From assembly GCA_041687455.1 (NCBI GenBank), contig JAWLBY010000003.1, forward strand, positions 62,001-126,000: a stretch of 64,000 nucleotides of DNA, in the 5' to 3' direction. The position numbers and the translations under genes were made by a program. Within the stretch, counting starts at the first letter, position 1. Each line of letters starts with the position of its first letter. Origin of the DNA: JAWLBY01 sp041687455. GTDB taxonomy: Bacteria > Pseudomonadota > Gammaproteobacteria > Xanthomonadales > Xanthomonadaceae. Shown here piece after piece: positions 62,341 through 64,000 of the stretch. The notes below the pieces were generated by a model. It was not told the DNA's origin, made no database searches, and saw only the letters and a list, made by a program, of their open reading frames with translations.

Positions 62341-62679
62341 TCACCGCATCGGGACGGCTTTCTCGGCGGATTTCCGCGCGATCAGCGGCATCAGCATCGG
62401 CATCGCCGCGGCGGCCAGGTTCATGCCGCGGACCAGTGTCTCGAGCGGCGACGGCGGCGCATCCGCCGGGGCGGGGGCCGCGGCCGATCGGCGTGCCCGG
62501 CGTGCCCACAGGCGACCGAACAGATAGCCGGCTGTCAGACCGCCGAGAACGAGCCGGGTGGGTGTCAGCAGGTCGCGACCGGCGCGCCGGAATGCCGCGG
62601 TGTGCGCCTGCAGCCGGTCACGGTCGGCCAGCAGCGTCCGTTCGGCCTGTTCGACGCGTTGCTGTTCGGCCTGCAGCAT
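62341..62679 (-). CDS. Small membrane-associated protein, YqjK-like
   Basis: A 112-residue protein. A coiled-coil start (LQAEQQRVEQAERTLLADRD) is followed by one weak hydrophobic segment (LVLGGLTAGYLFGRLWARR) and a helical tail with MNLAAAAMPMLMPLIA. It was not recognised from sequence alone. As the third gene after a YqjD-like and a YqjE-like gene, its position and charged N-terminus match E. coli YqjK. Its ATG overlaps the preceding stop by one base (TGATG). Function unknown. Confidence 0.6.
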   Translation of the reverse strand: MLQAEQQRVEQAERTLLADRDRLQAHTAAFRRAGRDLLTPTRLVLGGLTAGYLFGRLWARRARRSAAAPAPADAPPSPLETLVRGMNLAAAAMPMLMPLIARKSAEKAVPMR

Positions 62680-63143
62680 CACTGCCAGCCCTCGCGCAGG
62701 CGGCCGAGCTGGTGCCGGGTCCGCTCGAACGTGGCCAGTCCGAACAGGCGCCGCGCGCGCCACAGCAGCAGCCCGGTCAGGGCCAGCACCGCGACGGTCG
62801 AGACCGCGAGCGCCGCCGCCAACGGCAGCCCGGCGGCAACGAGCAGGCTGGTCGCGGTGGCGAGCAGGTAGAGCAGGCCGACCAGCGCCGCAACCAGCGC
62901 CAGCGCGACCATCGCCAGCCCGCGCACCACGGCGCTGCGTGCCAGCGCCGCCTCGGCCGACGCCAGGCGAGCCAGCGAGCCGACCGCCGATTGCGCGGCC
63001 TGCCCAATCTCGCCGCCTTCTCCGATCAGTTGCCGAATCGCCTCGAACAGGCCCGGGGCTGACGCTGCAGCGGCCGGCTCCGTGGCGCCCGCCGGGTCGG
63101 CCGCGGGCGCGTTGGCCGGCAACTCCTGCCGGACGTGGCTCAT
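62679..63143 (-). CDS. YqjE/phage-holin-family membrane protein
   Basis: A 154-residue protein with a polar N-terminus, an amphipathic region (ARLASAEAALARSAVVRG) and two close membrane helices (LAMVALALVAALVGLLYLL and LAAALAVSTVAVLALTGLLL). This hairpin layout is that of the Holin-X/YqjE family. Despite the name it sits in a bacterial envelope cluster, not a prophage. Overlaps the upstream gene by 4 bp. Confidence 0.78.
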   Translation of the reverse strand: MSHVRQELPANAPAADPAGATEPAAAASAPGLFEAIRQLIGEGGEIGQAAQSAVGSLARLASAEAALARSAVVRGLAMVALALVAALVGLLYLLATATSLLVAAGLPLAAALAVSTVAVLALTGLLLWRARRLFGLATFERTRHQLGRLREGWQ

Positions 63144-63544
63144 TCGTGGCGACCGATCCGCGACAGCAGCACGCCGGCGACCACGGCGATGCCGACCGAC
63201 GCGAGCGGCCGTGCCCGGATCAGGTCTTCAGTGCTCTGCAACAAGCCGCGACCACGCTCGATCGCGGCGTGCAATTGTTCGTCGGCGACACCGCGCGCTT
63301 CCGACGCCGCCACGCGGCTGGACTGGGCCGCTTCGCGCAGTTCGTCGCCGACTGCCCGGCCGCCGCTGCGCAGCTCGCTGCCGGCGACTTCGGCCGCGCT
63401 GCGCGCGGTATTGCCGGCGAGCTGGGCCGCCGTCTTCAGGTGTTCGCCGGCCTCGGACAGCTTGCCGCGAGCGGCGGCGCTGTGCGACGTGCTGCCACCG
63501 GGACCGTGTTCGCCCGGATTCGGGTTGCCGTTGCTGTGGTTCAT
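63140..63544 (-). CDS. YqjD-like (DUF883) membrane-anchored protein
   Basis: A 134-residue protein with a Gly/Asn-rich start, a long amphipathic helix with regularly spaced Ala (about 30-100) and a C-terminal membrane helix (PLASVGIAVVAGVLLSRI), the DUF883/YqjD layout. E. coli YqjD is a stationary-phase inner-membrane protein that binds ribosomes; that activity is not shown here. GAGGAGG lies six bases before the ATG. Confidence 0.8.
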   Translation of the reverse strand: MNHSNGNPNPGEHGPGGSTSHSAAARGKLSEAGEHLKTAAQLAGNTARSAAEVAGSELRSGGRAVGDELREAAQSSRVAASEARGVADEQLHAAIERGRGLLQSTEDLIRARPLASVGIAVVAGVLLSRIGRHE

Positions 63545-63579
63545 GTCGTGCCTCCTCAGTGGATGTCGAAGTTGCGCAG

Positions 63580-63945
63580 TCAGTGGCCGGAGACGGCCCA
63601 TCCATGGGCCGGGTTGACGCTCCATGCCAATCCCCGAGAGCGGGTGTCCGCGTATTCCAGCCGTGCCAGCACCGAGCTCGCCGATGCGATCGCCCGCGCC
63701 AGGTCCTCGTCCGGTCGTCCGGTCATGCCTTCGTCGCGTGCGATCGAGCGCAGTTCCAGATCGGCCTTCCAGTTGCGCAGCAACTGCACCTTTTCCTCCC
63801 AGTCCAGAGCGAGATCGAGCAGCACGTCGCACGGCGCCGCGTAGCAGGTCTCCGGTGCCACCATCGCCTGTGCGATCCGGCGTCGGTCGGCTGCCATCCT
63901 CGGCGGGATCGCACGCACCGCGTCGGCCATCTCGTGCAGATCCAT
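63580..63945 (-). CDS. Small conserved-type protein, 121 residues
   Basis: Soluble, helix-rich. The central AAPCDVLLDLALDWEEKVQLLRNWKADLELRSIARDEGM (in two halves about residues 36-74) resembles a short module widespread in small proteobacterial proteins in which a 'P-x-x-VL ... K-x-x-LL-x-x-W-x-x-D' pattern is kept; role unknown. AGGAGG five bases before the ATG supports the start. It is first in the row of four same-strand genes ending at 62341 and ends 35 bp before the YqjD-like gene. The last 55 bp of the window hold nothing recognisable. Confidence 0.7.
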   Translation of the reverse strand: MDLHEMADAVRAIPPRMAADRRRIAQAMVAPETCYAAPCDVLLDLALDWEEKVQLLRNWKADLELRSIARDEGMTGRPDEDLARAIASASSVLARLEYADTRSRGLAWSVNPAHGWAVSGH

Positions 63946-64000
63946 CGCATCCTCCTGTCGGCGCCGATCAGCGCGATCACGGATTGTCGAGCGGAGTCTG

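Noticed and set aside
62679..63143. Prophage region suggested by the holin-family protein
   Set aside because: No integrase, endolysin, structural gene or attachment site nearby. The protein belongs to a YqjE-like envelope cluster.

Overview
The window is high-GC DNA with strongly G/C-biased third codon positions. Its gene content points to a gammaproteobacterium of the Xanthomonadales/Lysobacterales (Wenzhouxiangella- or Lysobacter-like; the genus cannot be fixed from sequence alone). Three things suggest this: a fused aspartate kinase/diaminopimelate decarboxylase, a MurL-MurD2 pair, and 'CCCTCTCCCG...GGGAGAGGG' and 'CGTCATCCCGG...CCGGGATGACG' palindromes scattered between (and here inside) genes. 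All names rest on family recognition by reading; no database search was run.

Layout. 1-5391 (minus strand) is an exopolysaccharide cluster of the exosortase-A (XrtA) type: nucleotide-sugar dehydrogenase, UDP-glucuronate epimerase, Wza-like export lipoprotein, chain-length determinant and the start of a CpsD-like ATPase. A 256-bp inverted-repeat element sits between the first two genes. A Crp/Fnr regulator (5723-6526) and a DUF3096 micro-protein lie next to it. 7191-12447 holds a thymidylate kinase-like gene, an HD-GYP response regulator, an exported BFN-domain protein, a CorC/CNNM membrane protein and slyD. slyD is preceded by a textbook terminator hairpin in its leader. 12742-25254 is mostly housekeeping: folD, guaB-guaA, tadA, orn, a large sensor diguanylate cyclase, divergent ppsA/ppsR and a DUF1249 gene. 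A tRNA-Ala/tRNA-Glu operon with a clear promoter and terminator follows.

25624-37317 carries accessory genes (YjbR, ChrA, an exported amidohydrolase) and then the overlapping lysAC-murL-murD2 operon, which links lysine/DAP metabolism to a peptidoglycan route that adds L-Glu and then epimerises it to D-Glu. tRNA-Leu and a cysteine dioxygenase follow. 38307-46929 (minus) is a complete, tightly overlapping cytochrome c maturation operon ccmABCDEFGHI with metX coupled at its end. 47086-58000 contains a large secreted subtilase, a YbdL-type aminotransferase, a C-N hydrolase that probably works with it, mmsA and an exported S9 peptidase. 58048-63945 has a trimethylamine/histamine dehydrogenase-like flavoprotein, an unrecognised gene with palindromic upstream sites, a class-I amidotransferase preceded by a decayed ybdK, and a YqjD/YqjE/YqjK-like membrane protein cluster.

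The most unusual feature is that extragenic palindromic repeats appear to have been captured in frame inside two essential-looking genes, murL and ccmH. Other points of interest are the slyD leader terminator, the altered active-site pocket of the TMADH-like enzyme, and paired palindromes upstream of two divergent genes near 60.2-60.4 kb.
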